This document shows positions 36,916-46,475 of a DNA stretch of 64,000 bases, piece after piece. This DNA is from Mesorhizobium sp. B2-8-5 (GTDB lineage Bacteria > Pseudomonadota > Alphaproteobacteria > Rhizobiales > Rhizobiaceae). The DNA lies in the NCBI RefSeq assembly GCF_006440675.2, contig NZ_CP083951.1, positions 2,513,501-2,577,500 on the forward strand, written 5' to 3'. Both the position numbers and the translations under genes were made by a program. The notes below the pieces were generated by a model. That model had not been told where the DNA came from. It saw only the letters and a list, made by a program, of their open reading frames with translations, and did not search any database. Numbering within the stretch: the stretch's first letter is position 1; each line of letters starts with the position of its first letter.

Positions 36916-38145
36916 TCAGGCCTTCCGCGCTTCCTTCATGTCGGGCAGAAACACGGTCAGCAGGCCGAGGAAGGGCAGGTACGAGCAGATCTGGTAGACG
37001 AAGTCGATGCCCTTCATGTCGGCGACGACGCCGAGCACCGCGGCGGCGATGCCGCCCATGCCAAAGGCGAAGCCGAAGAAGATGCCGGCGATCATGCCGA
37101 CGCGCCCCGGGACCAGTTCCTGCGCGAAAACGACGATGTTGGAGAAGGCCGACGACAGGATCAGGCCGATCAGCACGGTGAGCACCATCGTCCATTCCAG
37201 ATTGGCGTAGGGCAGCGCCAGCGTGAAGGGCAGCACGCCGACGATCGAGAACCAGATCATCGCCTTCTGTCCATAGCGGTCGCCGAACGGACCGCCGAGC
37301 AGGATGCCCAGCGCCGAGGCGCCGAGGAACAGGAACAGCATCACTTGGCTCATCTGCACCGAAACGCCGAACTTATGCATGGCGTAGAAGGTGTAGTAGC
37401 TGGAGAGCGAGGCGATATAGGCGTTCTTGGTCAGCACCAGCAGCGTCAGCACGGCCAGCGCCCACATCACCTTCTTGCGCGCGAAGGGCGAGACATGGGC
37501 GGCCTGCTTGCGGGTGGCCAGCGAGGCGCGCAGACGGCTGTACCAGCCGCCGACCTGCCACAAGACGACGATGCCGATCAGCGAGCCGACGGCGAACCAG
37601 GAGATGCTGGTCTGCCCGAACGGCACGACGATGAAGGCGGCGAGCAGCGGGCCCATGGCCTGGCCGAAATTGCCGCCCACCTGGAACAGCGATTGCGCAA
37701 GGCCGAAGCGGCCGCCAGATGCAAAGCGGGCGATGCGCGAGGATTCCGGATGGAAGATCGCCGAGCCGATGCCGATCAGCGAGGCGCCGATCAGGAGCAG
37801 CCAGTAATGGCCGGCATGGGCGAGCACCACCAGGCCGACCAGCGACGAGGCCATGCCCCAGGGCAAGGAGTAGGGCATTGGCTTCTTGTCGGTGATCATG
37901 CCGATCACCGGCTGCAACAGCGAGGCCGTCACCTGGAAGGTGAAGGTCAGAAGGCCAATCTGCCAGAAATCGAGACCGTAATTGTCCTTGAGCAGCGGAT
38001 AGATCGCCGAAAGCAGCGACTGCATGATGTCGTTGACACAGTGGCAGAAGCTCACCGCAAGAATGACGGTGAAGGCCGTCGCCTGCGCCGAGATGTTGCT
38101 TGCCGGCGCCGGTGCGGCGACGGAGGTGGCGGTCGTATCAGTCAA
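36916..38145 (-). CDS. MFS transporter, fosmidomycin resistance (Fsr)-like
   Basis: A 409-residue protein with about twelve membrane helices in the major facilitator fold. SFCHCVNDIMQSLLSAIYPL near the N-terminus and the GSAIFHPESSRIARFA loop are typical of Fsr-type exporters. It starts at TTG 38145, supported by GGAG seven bases upstream; no ATG fits. The divergent AraC-type gene probably regulates it, an arrangement like nimT/nimR. A GAGCATGAT palindrome sits in the shared intergenic region. The exported compound is unknown. Confidence 0.9.
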   Translation of the reverse strand: MTDTTATSVAAPAPASNISAQATAFTVILAVSFCHCVNDIMQSLLSAIYPLLKDNYGLDFWQIGLLTFTFQVTASLLQPVIGMITDKKPMPYSLPWGMASSLVGLVVLAHAGHYWLLLIGASLIGIGSAIFHPESSRIARFASGGRFGLAQSLFQVGGNFGQAMGPLLAAFIVVPFGQTSISWFAVGSLIGIVVLWQVGGWYSRLRASLATRKQAAHVSPFARKKVMWALAVLTLLVLTKNAYIASLSSYYTFYAMHKFGVSVQMSQVMLFLFLGASALGILLGGPFGDRYGQKAMIWFSIVGVLPFTLALPYANLEWTMVLTVLIGLILSSAFSNIVVFAQELVPGRVGMIAGIFFGFAFGMGGIAAAVLGVVADMKGIDFVYQICSYLPFLGLLTVFLPDMKEARKA

Positions 38146-38168
38146 GGCAATGCTCCGTAGTCTTGTTG

Positions 38169-38217
38169 GAGCATGATCTTGTCCGAAAACCGGTTCCCAC
38201 TTTTCGGGATCATGCTC
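38169..38217 (+). repeat. Palindromic repeat, GAGCATGAT stem type
   Basis: Arms GAGCATGATC / GATCATGCTC around the core CCGAAAACCGGTTCCCACTT. It lies in the divergent gap between the MFS and AraC genes. Confidence 0.85.
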
Positions 38218-38309
38218 TAGGCGGCGAACCGCAGGCGGCCTTATAGGCCTGTTGCCAAGCGACTTCTTTCGTGGTTTGGTCCAATAGTTTCGCAAGTGGG
38301 CCACATCCG

Positions 38310-39179
38310 ATGCCAAATAGCCGGGAGATATTCAGAGGCGACGCCGCCGAGCTCGGCCGGCTGCATGAAAGCCGCTGGCAATGGCTGGAACAGGCCGTCG
38401 GGCCGGCGGTCGCGCTGCCGACCGAATATCCGGACGGCTATCGCGTGCCGCAGCACCGCCACAGCCGCAGCCAGCTGCTGCACGCGCTGGTTGGCGTGGT
38501 CCTGGTGACGACCAGGCACGGACGCTGGATGGTGCCGCCCGACCATGCGATGTGGATACCGGCCGGCACCGAGCACGCCGTCGAGATGCTCGGCGACGTC
38601 TCGATGCGCTCGGTCTATGTGATGCCGGACGCTATTGCCGGCCTGCCGGAAGGCTTGCGCGTCGTCGGCATCACCGAGCTGATGCACAGCCTGATCGTCG
38701 AATCGGAGAAGCTGCCCCAGGGCGGCGAGCTCGAAGGGCGTGCCGCGCTCGTCATGGGACTTTTGCTGCACGAGATCCCGAGCCTGCCGGAACGGCCGCT
38801 CGGCCTGCCTTTCCCGTCCGATCCGAAGCTCGCGGCGCTTTGCCGGCGCTTCGTGGCAGCCCCTTCACCGCATGCGACTATCGACGAATGGGCGGATGCC
38901 GCGGGCATGAGCCGCCGGTCGTTCACCCGCGCCTTCCACCGCCAGACCGGGCTGTCGCTGTCGACTTGGCGCCAGCAGGCCTGCCTGTTCGCGGCGCTGC
39001 CGAGGCTTGCCGACGGCGAGCCGATCACCAGGGTGGCGCTCGATCTCGGCTATGACAGCGTGCCGGCCTTCATCACCATGTTCAAGCGCATGCTCGGCGC
39101 TTCGCCGCGCGGCTATATGCGTGGCGCGCGCGATGCCGGTGAGAACCAGCGCCGCACAGGCGGTCCGATCGCCGCGTGA
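38310..39179 (+). CDS. AraC family transcriptional regulator with cupin sensor
   Basis: A 289-residue protein. The N-terminal cupin-like domain (VPQHRHSRSQLLHALVG, PPDHAMWIPAGTEHAVEM) is followed by a C-terminal double helix-turn-helix (TIDEWADAAGMSRRSFTRAF; RVALDLGYDSVPAFITMFKR; SPRGY). Regulators of this build (NimR-like) usually control a neighbouring MFS exporter, and here an Fsr-like exporter is divergent. ATG 38310 starts MPNSREIFRG; a possible longer start lies at 38271. The ligand is not predictable. Confidence 0.9.
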   Translation: MPNSREIFRGDAAELGRLHESRWQWLEQAVGPAVALPTEYPDGYRVPQHRHSRSQLLHALVGVVLVTTRHGRWMVPPDHAMWIPAGTEHAVEMLGDVSMRSVYVMPDAIAGLPEGLRVVGITELMHSLIVESEKLPQGGELEGRAALVMGLLLHEIPSLPERPLGLPFPSDPKLAALCRRFVAAPSPHATIDEWADAAGMSRRSFTRAFHRQTGLSLSTWRQQACLFAALPRLADGEPITRVALDLGYDSVPAFITMFKRMLGASPRGYMRGARDAGENQRRTGGPIAA

Positions 39180-39301
39180 AGCAGCGCCCGCGGTATTGAG
39201 CGGTTCGCCCGTTCTCAGCACAGGTTCTATTTTCCAAATACTGATTGCGAATTGCAATCAGTTGTGCTCTTTTTGCTGGAGGCAAAATCGGAGGAAGCCT
39301 A

Positions 39302-39871
39302 GTGGCGACGATCGTCTATGCCATGCTGACATCGCTGGATGGCTACATCGCCGGGCCGAGCGGAGACATCGACCTGCCGGTTCCCGAGGAAGAATTGCAT
39401 CGGCATTTCAACGACGAGATGCGACGGACATCGATCGCGCTTTGCGGGCGCAGGATGTATGAAACCATGCGCTTCTGGGACAGCCCGGAGCGCGGGATCG
39501 CCGCTGAAGACGTCGAGCGGGATTTTGCCCGCGCCTGGCGAGAGACGCCGAAGGTCGTGTTTTCGACCACGCTTCAGGAGGTCGGGCCGAATGCCCGGCT
39601 GGTGAAGGCTGACGCGGAGGCGGTGGCAAGGACCCTCAAGACGGATACAGATGGCGAGATTTCCGTCGCTGGCGCCGAGCTTGCCGGGTATTTTGCGCGT
39701 GCCGCGCTGATCGACGAGTACCGGCTTTACGTGCATCCGGTCGTGCTGGGCGGCGGCAAGCCATATTTCCGGTCCGGCCTGTCGCTGGCGTTGAAGCCGC
39801 TCGGCACGGAGCGCCTTGCGCAAGGGGTGACGCTGCTGCGCTATGCGCCCGCGGCGACCAGTTTTGATTAA
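39302..39871 (+). CDS. Dihydrofolate reductase family protein (RibD C-terminal-like)
   Basis: A 189-residue protein opening [19 protein letters not shown], with [11 protein letters not shown], an NADPH-region [14 protein letters not shown] and [14 protein letters not shown], the RibD_C/DHFR-like fold. These stand-alone proteins are NADPH-dependent reductases of uncertain substrate and are not true folate enzymes. It starts at GTG 39302 with GGAGGA six bases upstream. Its TAA overlaps the TAA of the convergent prs gene by two bases. Confidence 0.88.
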   Translation: MATIVYAMLTSLDGYIAGPSGDIDLPVPEEELHRHFNDEMRRTSIALCGRRMYETMRFWDSPERGIAAEDVERDFARAWRETPKVVFSTTLQEVGPNARLVKADAEAVARTLKTDTDGEISVAGAELAGYFARAALIDEYRLYVHPVVLGGGKPYFRSGLSLALKPLGTERLAQGVTLLRYAPAATSFD

Positions 39872-40803
39872 TCGAACAGGCTCGACACCGATTCTTCCGT
39901 GGCCGTGCGCGAGATCGCTTCGCCCATCAGGTCGGCGATCGAAATGACACGGATATTCGGCGCGTCGAGTACGCCCTGCGTCGGCTGGATGGAATCGGTG
40001 ATCACCAGTTCCTGCAGCTTCGATCCGGCGATGCGGGCAACGGCGCCGCCGGAGAGCACGCCGTGGGTGATGTAGGCGGTGACGGAGGTCGCGCCATTGG
40101 CGAGCAGCGCGTCGGCCGCGTTGCAAAGCGTGCCGCCGGAATCGACGATGTCGTCGATCAGCAGGCAGTCCTTGCCGGCGACGGCGCCGATGATGTTCAT
40201 GACTTCCGATTCGCCAGGGCGCTCGCGGCGTTTGTCGACGATGGCGAGTTGCGCGTCGAAACGCTTGGCCAGCGCGCGCGCCCGCACCACGCCGCCGATG
40301 TCGGGCGACACGACGACGACGTTGCCGAGCTGCTTGTACTTGGCTTTCACGTCGCGGGCCATCACCGGCACCGAGAACAGATTGTCGGTCGGGATATCGA
40401 AGAAACCCTGGATCTGGCCGGCATGCAAATCGAGCGTCAGCACGCGGTCGGCGCCGGCGCGGGTGATCATGTTGGCGACCAGCTTCGCCGAGATCGGCGT
40501 GCGGCCGGAGGCGCGGCGGTCCTGCCGCGCATAGCCGAAATAGGGGATGACCGCCGTGATGCGTCGTGCCGAGGAGCGCATGAAGGCGTCCATCATGATG
40601 AGCAGTTCCATCAGATGGTCATTGGTCGGATAAGAGGTCGACTGCAGGATGAAGACATCCTCGCCGCGCACGTTTTCCTGGATCTCGACGAAGATTTCCT
40701 GGTCGGCGAAGCGCCTGACGCTGGCCTTCCCCAGCGGGATGTTGAGATAGCGAGCGACCGCTTCGGCCAGCACCCGGTTGGAATTGCCCGCGAAAAGCTT
40801 CAT
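39868..40803 (-). CDS. prs: Ribose-phosphate pyrophosphokinase
   Basis: A 311-residue PRPP synthetase, which supplies PRPP for nucleotide, His and Trp synthesis and for Apt in this window. Motifs are [16 protein letters not shown], the catalytic flexible loop [18 protein letters not shown], and the ribose-5-phosphate loop [20 protein letters not shown] 40803 begins [16 protein letters not shown]. Class I allosteric features appear intact. It is convergent with the DHFR-like gene and separated from the lipoprotein gene by tandem repeats. Confidence 0.97.
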   Translation of the reverse strand: MKLFAGNSNRVLAEAVARYLNIPLGKASVRRFADQEIFVEIQENVRGEDVFILQSTSYPTNDHLMELLIMMDAFMRSSARRITAVIPYFGYARQDRRASGRTPISAKLVANMITRAGADRVLTLDLHAGQIQGFFDIPTDNLFSVPVMARDVKAKYKQLGNVVVVSPDIGGVVRARALAKRFDAQLAIVDKRRERPGESEVMNIIGAVAGKDCLLIDDIVDSGGTLCNAADALLANGATSVTAYITHGVLSGGAVARIAGSKLQELVITDSIQPTQGVLDAPNIRVISIADLMGEAISRTATEESVSSLFD

Positions 40804-40946
40804 GCACCGTTCCTGGTGAAGGATGGAGAGGCCGGAGAGACTCTCATAAGCCTTTTATGCGGGCTTTTAGCGGGCCGGGCCGGTATTGCAAGCCTCGTTG
40901 TGGGGAATCCTTCCGGCGACCGCAACAAACACGGAAAACATCGCAA

Positions 40947-40991
40947 GCCGGCAACAGTTTGGCCGGCAACAGTTTGGCCGGCAACAGTTCG
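40947..40991. repeat. Three 15-bp tandem repeats
   Basis: Unit GCCGGCAACAGTTTG, three copies (the last ends TTCG). They begin one base past the stop of the lipoprotein gene. Confidence 0.85.
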
Positions 40992-40992
40992 G

Positions 40993-41616
40993 TCAACCGG
41001 CGCCGCCGCCGAGCCAGGCGGCGAACTGGTCGATCGTCTGGTCGGCTATGGCCTGCATGGTCGCGGGCGCCACCGTGGGCCAGCCCTCGCCGCTGCCGGC
41101 CGCAGGCGCCTTCTGCAGGCCATTGATGCGGTGCAGGCGATTGCCGGAGGGGTCGTAGATGTCCCAGACATAGATCACGGTCGTGTCCTTGCCCTCGGAC
41201 ATCGTCGAAAAATAGCCTTTCAGCACATGCGTAGCCGTCTGGTCCGTGCTGCCGACGAGCGTCAGGCCGCGCTGCCGGGCTCGGGTCTGCAGTTCCGCCG
41301 TCAAGGGCGCCGCGGCCTCCACCGTGGCGCCGACGATCGGCGCCACTTGCAGCCGCGTCCTGGCGAGGACGGCGGTCTGTGCCGGCGTTGCGCGTGTCGC
41401 GGGCGACGCTGCGGTGGAAGGCGCGGGCGAAGGAGCAGCCGCGGTCGTGGTCGGAGACGTGGCCGTTGTCGATGAGCCCTGCGGGGCAGGCAAAGACTGG
41501 GCCGAACTCGCCGTCGGGGTGATGGCCGAAGGTTCCAGTACGTCCTTGGCGTTGGTGCAGGCGCCAAGCGCCAGCGCCGCAAGCAATGACACGGTCGGCA
41601 CCCGCGATCGTCTCAT
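40993..41616 (-). CDS. Lipoprotein of unknown function
   Basis: A 207-residue protein with a lipoprotein signal (VSLLAALALGAC, lipobox LGAC at about residue 20). A Thr/Ala/Pro/Ser-rich linker of about 60 residues follows, then a compact C-terminal domain (LQVAPIVGATVEAAAPLTAE, HVLKGYFSTMSEGKDTTVIY, VWDIYDPSGNRLHRINGLQ). The linker would let the domain reach across the periplasm. I do not recognise a family. It stands alone, with tandem repeats after the stop. Confidence 0.8.
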   Translation of the reverse strand: MRRSRVPTVSLLAALALGACTNAKDVLEPSAITPTASSAQSLPAPQGSSTTATSPTTTAAAPSPAPSTAASPATRATPAQTAVLARTRLQVAPIVGATVEAAAPLTAELQTRARQRGLTLVGSTDQTATHVLKGYFSTMSEGKDTTVIYVWDIYDPSGNRLHRINGLQKAPAAGSGEGWPTVAPATMQAIADQTIDQFAAWLGGGAG

Positions 41617-41671
41617 TTGCCTGAAAACTCCCTACTGGCGAACGCCCCCGCGTGAACCAACCATTATGGAT

Positions 41672-42823
41672 TCACTGCACGATCAAGTCGAGATCATGGC
41701 GCGACAGCGGCTTCGGCGCCGATTCCGTGGTGAGGTAGGTGCGGCCAAGCGTCATTGCGCTCTCGGTCTCGGAGTCCATGATGATCATATGCGCGAACAG
41801 CGTCATATTGGGTGCGATCGGTTCCGTGTTGCCCTGGTAGAACATCGGCATGTCCATCCAAGACGGCGTGAAGCGGGCGCCGACCGAATAGCCGCAGGCA
41901 TTCAGCCGATGCTTGGTCAGATTGTGCGCTTCGAGCGTGCGGGCATGCGCGTCGAAGACATCGCCGAACGTGTTGCCCGGCGTCATCGCCTTTTCGACCG
42001 CGAGCAGGGCGGCACGGGAAGCGTCGAACAATTCCTGGTGACGTTTCGACACTTTGCCGGTCAGCACGGTGCGCATCATGGGAGCATGATAGTGGTGGAA
42101 GACGCCGGCCCATTCGAGCGTCAGCTGGTCGTTCTTGGTGAGCTTGCGGCGGCCGGCCTTGTAGCGGCAGAGCAAGGCATCGGCGCCGGAGCCGATGATA
42201 TACTCGTTGGCGGGATAGTCGCCGCCGCCGGCAAAGACCGCGCCCTGCATGGCGGCAAGGATGAGCCCTTCGTCGCCGCCCTGCTTGATCAGGGGCAGGG
42301 CGGCTTCCAGCGCGTCGTCGGAAAGATTGGCGGCCTTTTCCGCCTTGGCGATTTCGGCCGGGCTCTTGAACAGGCGCAGGCGGCCAACGATGCCGGAAGC
42401 ATCGGCGATCTGGCCGAAGGTCTGCAATTGCTCGTCGAGGCGCCGGCCGTTATAGGCGGTCAGGCCGTGGGTGTCGTATTCGACGCCGATGCGGGCACCG
42501 AGCAGATCGAGGTCGTTGAGCAGGTTGCGCAGGTCGATCGCCGGGTTGGCGCCCTGACGATCGGTCCACAGCACGATGTTTTCGATGGTCGAGGTATGGC
42601 GCGCCTGCCTGAGATCGGCCGAACGGGTGAGCAGCACCATCGAACCGTCGGCCTTCACCACCAGGCACTGGAAGAAGCAGAAGCCGAACGTGTCGTAGCC
42701 GGTCAGCCAGTACATGCTCTCCTGCGCGAACAACAGCACGGCGTCGAGCTTCTTCTCGGCCATCTCGATCAGCAGCCGGTCGCGCCGCGCGTCGAATTCC
42801 GATCGTTCGAAATGCAGCGCCAT
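41672..42823 (-). CDS. M24 family protein lacking the usual metal ligands
   Basis: A 383-residue protein with the creatinase/prolidase N-terminal domain and pita-bread C-terminal domain. Canonical metallo-aminopeptidase ligands look substituted. The first Asp position is LEWAGVFHHYH, the second Asp region is HAPMMRT, and GHG becomes CGYSVGARF. Creatinase and ectoine hydrolase (DoeA) in the same family also work without these metals. ATG 42823 shares a base with the pgeF stop. It is the last gene of the lgt-midA-pgeF run. The substrate is unknown. Confidence 0.85.
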   Translation of the reverse strand: MALHFERSEFDARRDRLLIEMAEKKLDAVLLFAQESMYWLTGYDTFGFCFFQCLVVKADGSMVLLTRSADLRQARHTSTIENIVLWTDRQGANPAIDLRNLLNDLDLLGARIGVEYDTHGLTAYNGRRLDEQLQTFGQIADASGIVGRLRLFKSPAEIAKAEKAANLSDDALEAALPLIKQGGDEGLILAAMQGAVFAGGGDYPANEYIIGSGADALLCRYKAGRRKLTKNDQLTLEWAGVFHHYHAPMMRTVLTGKVSKRHQELFDASRAALLAVEKAMTPGNTFGDVFDAHARTLEAHNLTKHRLNACGYSVGARFTPSWMDMPMFYQGNTEPIAPNMTLFAHMIIMDSETESAMTLGRTYLTTESAPKPLSRHDLDLIVQ

Positions 42824-43611
42824 TACTCTTTCTCCAGGACGATTGCCGAAACCTGGCGCCCGTAATCCGCTTCCTTGCGGTGTGTGGTGCGCCGGTAGGA
42901 ATAGAAAAGGTCTTCTTCCGCGTAAGTGCAGCGGCCAAGGCCCTCGGCGGTCACGCCGGCCTTGCGCAGCCGGTCGACCGTATATTGGTTGAGGTCGAAC
43001 ATCGAGTGGCCGGCGGTCGTCGATGGCCTGAAATAGCGGGGGTTGTCGGCATCGGCCTCGACGAAGCGGGCGACGAATTCCGGCCCGACCTCGTAATTGT
43101 CGGGGCCGATGGAAGGACCGAGCACGGCGACGATGCGCTCGCGGCGGGCGCCGAGGCCTTCCATGGCAAGGATAGTGTTCTCGAGCACGCCGGTGAAGGC
43201 GCCTTTCCAGCCCGCATGGGCGGCGCCGATGATGCGCGCCTCGGCATCGGCAAACAACACCGGCCCGCAATCGGCGGTCGAGGCGCCGATGGCGATGCCC
43301 GGACGGTCGGTGACGATTGCATCGGCCTTCGGGCGAGGGCCCGCGAAGGGTTCCCTGGCCACAATGACATCCGGCGAGTGGACCTGGTGCGCTGTCAACA
43401 GGTGATCGGCCGGCACGCCCATCCAGTCGGCAACGCGTCGCCGGTTCTCGGCGACCAGTGTCTGATCGTCGCTGGAGCCCGTGCCGATGTTGAGCCCCCG
43501 ATAGATGCCGTCGGAGACGCCGCCGATGCGGGTGAAATAGCCGTGGCGCATGCCTTGCGCCTTTTCAAGCAGCGGCGAGCGTACTGGATCTGGTCTGGTC
43601 TGATTCAGCAT
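42823..43611 (-). CDS. pgeF: Peptidoglycan editing factor PgeF (laccase-domain family)
   Basis: A 262-residue YfiH/laccase-domain protein. Zinc/catalytic residues are in TAHQVHSPDV (His), STADCGPVLFAD (Cys) and AAHAGWKGAFTG (His), the diagnostic triad. PgeF removes wrongly incorporated residues from peptidoglycan precursors; older annotations call it polyphenol oxidase. ATG 43611 starts MLNQTRPDPV. It follows midA on the same strand by 88 bp and overlaps the M24 gene by one base. Confidence 0.93.
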   Translation of the reverse strand: MLNQTRPDPVRSPLLEKAQGMRHGYFTRIGGVSDGIYRGLNIGTGSSDDQTLVAENRRRVADWMGVPADHLLTAHQVHSPDVIVAREPFAGPRPKADAIVTDRPGIAIGASTADCGPVLFADAEARIIGAAHAGWKGAFTGVLENTILAMEGLGARRERIVAVLGPSIGPDNYEVGPEFVARFVEADADNPRYFRPSTTAGHSMFDLNQYTVDRLRKAGVTAEGLGRCTYAEEDLFYSYRRTTHRKEADYGRQVSAIVLEKE

Positions 43612-43699
43612 GGTTGGGTTTGTCGTCCGTGCAAGGCGGTTTCGTCAAGGCGAAGTTCGGACGACAAAGAGGGCCAGGCGGCAGGACGCGCCCGCCGGC

Positions 43700-44767
43700 T
43701 CAAGCAGCTCTCGTCGCCGGCAGGATCTTCATCACCTTGAAAAGCTCGCCCATCGCGTCGGGGCCGGCCAAGCGTTCGACCGCATCGGAGATGGCTTGAC
43801 GGGCTTGCTCATCAGCGTTCGCACCGAGCGCGCCGGCGCGCTCGATCAAGCCCATGCCAAGCAGGAATTCTCCCTGTGTCGTCATCTCGACACGAAGCCC
43901 ATGAGGACGGACCGCTGTCGCAAGGGCGGCGAAATCGACATGCGATGTGAGATCGGCCTCGCCGGGGCCGGCCAGCACGTCTTCACGCCGATGCCGGCGC
44001 AAGGCCTGCAAGGTGTCGCCGATGCCAGGCTGCAAATGGCCGTAGTCGATAAAGAGGCCCGCGCCGCCCTGGGCAGCGATGCGCGCCGCGATCGCCGACA
44101 TCAGTGCTACACGGGCCGGTGCCACTTCGGCGATCGCGCCTTCGGGCGCGTTGGAGGCATCTTCGGGCAACAGCGTGGGGTCGAGCGAGCCCGCGCCGGC
44201 AAAGAAGCGCAGCTCGTCATTGTCGTCGAGGCCGACCACGCGCTCGCGCCAGCTTTCGCCGACATGCACGAACTGCCGGATCGGCACTGCGTCGAAGAGT
44301 TCGTTGCCGACGATGAACAGCGGCTGCCGCGGCAGCGTGTCGATGGTCTGATGCCAGTCCAGCTTTGCGTCCTGGCCGGCAAGCGTCTCTCTTTGGATTT
44401 CGACAAGGCGCGGGCTGGTCTCGATGAGGGCAAACGAGACCTTGCCGGTAAGTGCCGGGTCGAGCTGCGACCAGGTGCGCAGCATGTCCTTCATCAAGGT
44501 GCCGCGGCCGGGACCGATCTCGGCGACGGTCGCGGGCAATGGCCGGCCGGCGCCCTGCCAGGCCTGGTAGAGCCAGACCGCGGCGAGCTCGCCGAACATC
44601 TGGCTGATCTCGGGCGCGGTGATGAAGTCGCCGGCGGCGCCGAAGGGCTCGCGCGTGGTGTAGTAGCCCGCGTCGGGATCGAACAGGCAGAGCGCCATAT
44701 ATTCGCTGACCGGGATCGGCGCCGTCGCGCCGATCAGGCCTTTGATGCGCTCCTTCAGCCGGGTCAT
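43700..44767 (-). CDS. Class I SAM-dependent methyltransferase, MidA/NDUFAF7 family
   Basis: A 355-residue protein of the NDUFAF7/MidA (DUF185) family. It opens [20 protein letters not shown]; the [18 protein letters not shown] and [16 protein letters not shown] segments form the SAM site. The mitochondrial homologue dimethylates an Arg of a complex I subunit, so a role in respiratory complex I assembly is plausible here but not shown. It overlaps lgt by four bases (ATGA). The lgt-midA-pgeF order is conserved in rhizobia. Confidence 0.92.
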   Translation of the reverse strand: MTRLKERIKGLIGATAPIPVSEYMALCLFDPDAGYYTTREPFGAAGDFITAPEISQMFGELAAVWLYQAWQGAGRPLPATVAEIGPGRGTLMKDMLRTWSQLDPALTGKVSFALIETSPRLVEIQRETLAGQDAKLDWHQTIDTLPRQPLFIVGNELFDAVPIRQFVHVGESWRERVVGLDDNDELRFFAGAGSLDPTLLPEDASNAPEGAIAEVAPARVALMSAIAARIAAQGGAGLFIDYGHLQPGIGDTLQALRRHRREDVLAGPGEADLTSHVDFAALATAVRPHGLRVEMTTQGEFLLGMGLIERAGALGANADEQARQAISDAVERLAGPDAMGELFKVMKILPATRAA

Positions 44768-45618
44768 GCCGTCTGCGGTTGCGCCATCGGCTTTGCGGTG
44801 ACCATGGCCCAGATGCCGGCGAGCACCATCGGCGTGGACAGGATCATGCCCATGGTCAGCCAGTTGGTGCCGAGCAGGTAGCCGAGCTGCTGGTCGGGCT
44901 CGCGGAAGAACTCGACGAAGATGCGCGACAGGCCGTAGCCGCAGATGAAGGCGCCGCCGACGAAGCGCGGCGTTTTCAGCTTGAGGCGCGAATGGGTGAG
45001 GAAGCGCAGCACCAGAAACAGCACCAGGCCTTCGAGCAAGGCCTCGTAGAGCTGGCTAGGGTGCCGAGTGAAGGGCCCGCCATTGGGGAATTCGATCGCC
45101 CATGGCACGTCCGAAGGCCGGCCCCAGAGCTCCGAATTGATGAAGTTCGCGACACGGACCAGGCCCAACCCAACCGGCACGCCGGCCGACACCACATCGA
45201 ACAATGTCCAGGTGTGGATGCGGCGCCTGAGCGAAAACAGCGTCATGGCGAGGATAACGCCAAGCAGGCCGCCATGGAACGACATGCCGCCCTGCCAGAC
45301 CGCGAAGATGTCGAGCGGATGCGCGACGTAGCGCGGCAGGTCGTAGAAGAGCACGTACCCGGTGCGTCCGCCGAGCACGACGCCGATCGCCGCCCAGACG
45401 ATGAAGTCGTCGAGGTCCTCGGGCTTCATCGGCAGGCGGCCGTCCGGCCAGAGGCGAGAATTGGTGACGAGGCGCTTGGCGTACCACCAGGCGAACAGGA
45501 TGCCGACGATATAGCCGACGCCGTACCAGTGCACCGCGAGCGGCCCGATGTTGACGATGACCGGATCGATGTTGGGGAAGGGCAGGGAGGCCAGCGGCAG
45601 CAGGAAATATTCGCTCAA
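44764..45618 (-). CDS. lgt: Prolipoprotein diacylglyceryl transferase
   Basis: A 284-residue integral membrane enzyme with about seven helices. It transfers diacylglyceryl from phosphatidylglycerol to the lipobox Cys, the first step for the lipoproteins in this window. The Lgt signature region is [20 protein letters not shown] (here [17 protein letters not shown]), with HGGLLGV (catalytic His) and the [12 protein letters not shown] motif. It starts at TTG 45618 (MSEYFLLPL) with GGGAGA upstream. midA overlaps its stop. Confidence 0.96.
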   Translation of the reverse strand: MSEYFLLPLASLPFPNIDPVIVNIGPLAVHWYGVGYIVGILFAWWYAKRLVTNSRLWPDGRLPMKPEDLDDFIVWAAIGVVLGGRTGYVLFYDLPRYVAHPLDIFAVWQGGMSFHGGLLGVILAMTLFSLRRRIHTWTLFDVVSAGVPVGLGLVRVANFINSELWGRPSDVPWAIEFPNGGPFTRHPSQLYEALLEGLVLFLVLRFLTHSRLKLKTPRFVGGAFICGYGLSRIFVEFFREPDQQLGYLLGTNWLTMGMILSTPMVLAGIWAMVTAKPMAQPQTA

Positions 45619-45722
45619 ACTGGGGTCTCCCGGTTGCGGTCGTCTGTCGGGCGGACCATGCGGCAGGGTTTTGGCAGGGTCAAGGCAAGGTGGTGATTGC
45701 CTTGATTGTCACAGAGGTGGTC

Positions 45723-45962
45723 TTAAACCGGTGGCTTGCCGACGACAATTTGCCTTAGAGCGTCGTTGATCCTGTCCTGCCAGCCGGGACCATCTTCCTG
45801 GAAGTGGTCCAGCACAGCTCGATCGATCCTGATCGAAACAAGCTCTCTGACGTTTGGCGCGGTGGCGGGCTCGCGAATCGTGGGCGCCGGTTTTTTGACT
45901 GGCTTGAAGGCGGCTTCCGCGGCGGCCATCGGATTTGTCGGTCGGCGTGGGGGCGTTGCCAT
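45723..45962 (-). CDS. BrnA-like antitoxin (orphan)
   Basis: A 79-residue protein. A disordered Pro/Ala-rich N-terminus is followed by a ribbon-helix-helix-like C-terminus (VSIRIDRAVLDHFQEDGPGW, then RINDALRQIV), the pattern of BrnA/CopG antitoxins. ATG 45962 is chosen because the longer frame has no such similarity. No BrnT toxin or other partner lies beside it: the flanking genes are lgt and ubiK. It may be a solitary DNA-binding regulator or a remnant of a toxin-antitoxin pair. Confidence 0.75.
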   Translation of the reverse strand: MATPPRRPTNPMAAAEAAFKPVKKPAPTIREPATAPNVRELVSIRIDRAVLDHFQEDGPGWQDRINDALRQIVVGKPPV

Positions 45963-46172
45963 TGGTTGACCCTGGACTGAAGAGCGCTGAAGCAATACGC
46001 AACACACTAGGCGATTGGGTGCCCTCAAGTACAGTCTGGGGCGCTTGCGGAGCTTTGCATAAGGCAATTCACCGCCATGCGCCATAGCAACGCACAGGAC
46101 GCATCAACCCTTAACGTTCTTGCATTCCGCGGCGCTCGCCACTACGTCAAAACGACAAAGCGAGGATCTGCC

Positions 46173-46475
46173 ATGTCGACCGGACCGAACCGCATTCTCG
46201 ATGAATTCGCAAAGATCATGACCGACGCCGCGGGTGCCGCGCAGGGCGTGCGGCGCGAAGTGGAGACGGCGTTCCGGGCTCAGGCCGAGCGCATGCTGAA
46301 CTCCATGGATATCGTGCAGCGCGAAGAGTTCGAGGCCGTTCGCGAGATGGCGGTCAAGGCGAGGGAAGACAACATCCAGTTGGCGACGCGCGTCGAGGCG
46401 CTCGAGGCCAAGCTTGCCGAACTGACCGGACAAGCCGCACCTACGGGTGCTGCAAAGCCCCGCGCAAAAAAATAA
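46173..46475 (+). CDS. ubiK: Ubiquinone biosynthesis accessory factor UbiK (BMFP family)
   Basis: A 100-residue helical protein with the BMFP pattern: NRILDEFAKIMTDAAGAAQG (amphipathic, membrane-binding) followed by the coiled-coil MDIVQREEFEAVREMAVKAR and LATRVEALEAKLAEL. UbiK assists the ubiquinone-synthesis metabolon and binds lipids. The C-terminal tail is Ala/Lys-rich. ATG 46173 (MSTGPNRI) is chosen with GAGGAT upstream; the longer frame is not conserved. It supplies quinone chemistry upstream of the bc1 complex encoded in this window. Confidence 0.88.
   Translation: MSTGPNRILDEFAKIMTDAAGAAQGVRREVETAFRAQAERMLNSMDIVQREEFEAVREMAVKAREDNIQLATRVEALEAKLAELTGQAAPTGAAKPRAKK

Noticed and set aside
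40947..40991. CRISPR-like array
   Set aside because: The 15-bp units are directly adjacent with no spacers, and no cas genes are present.
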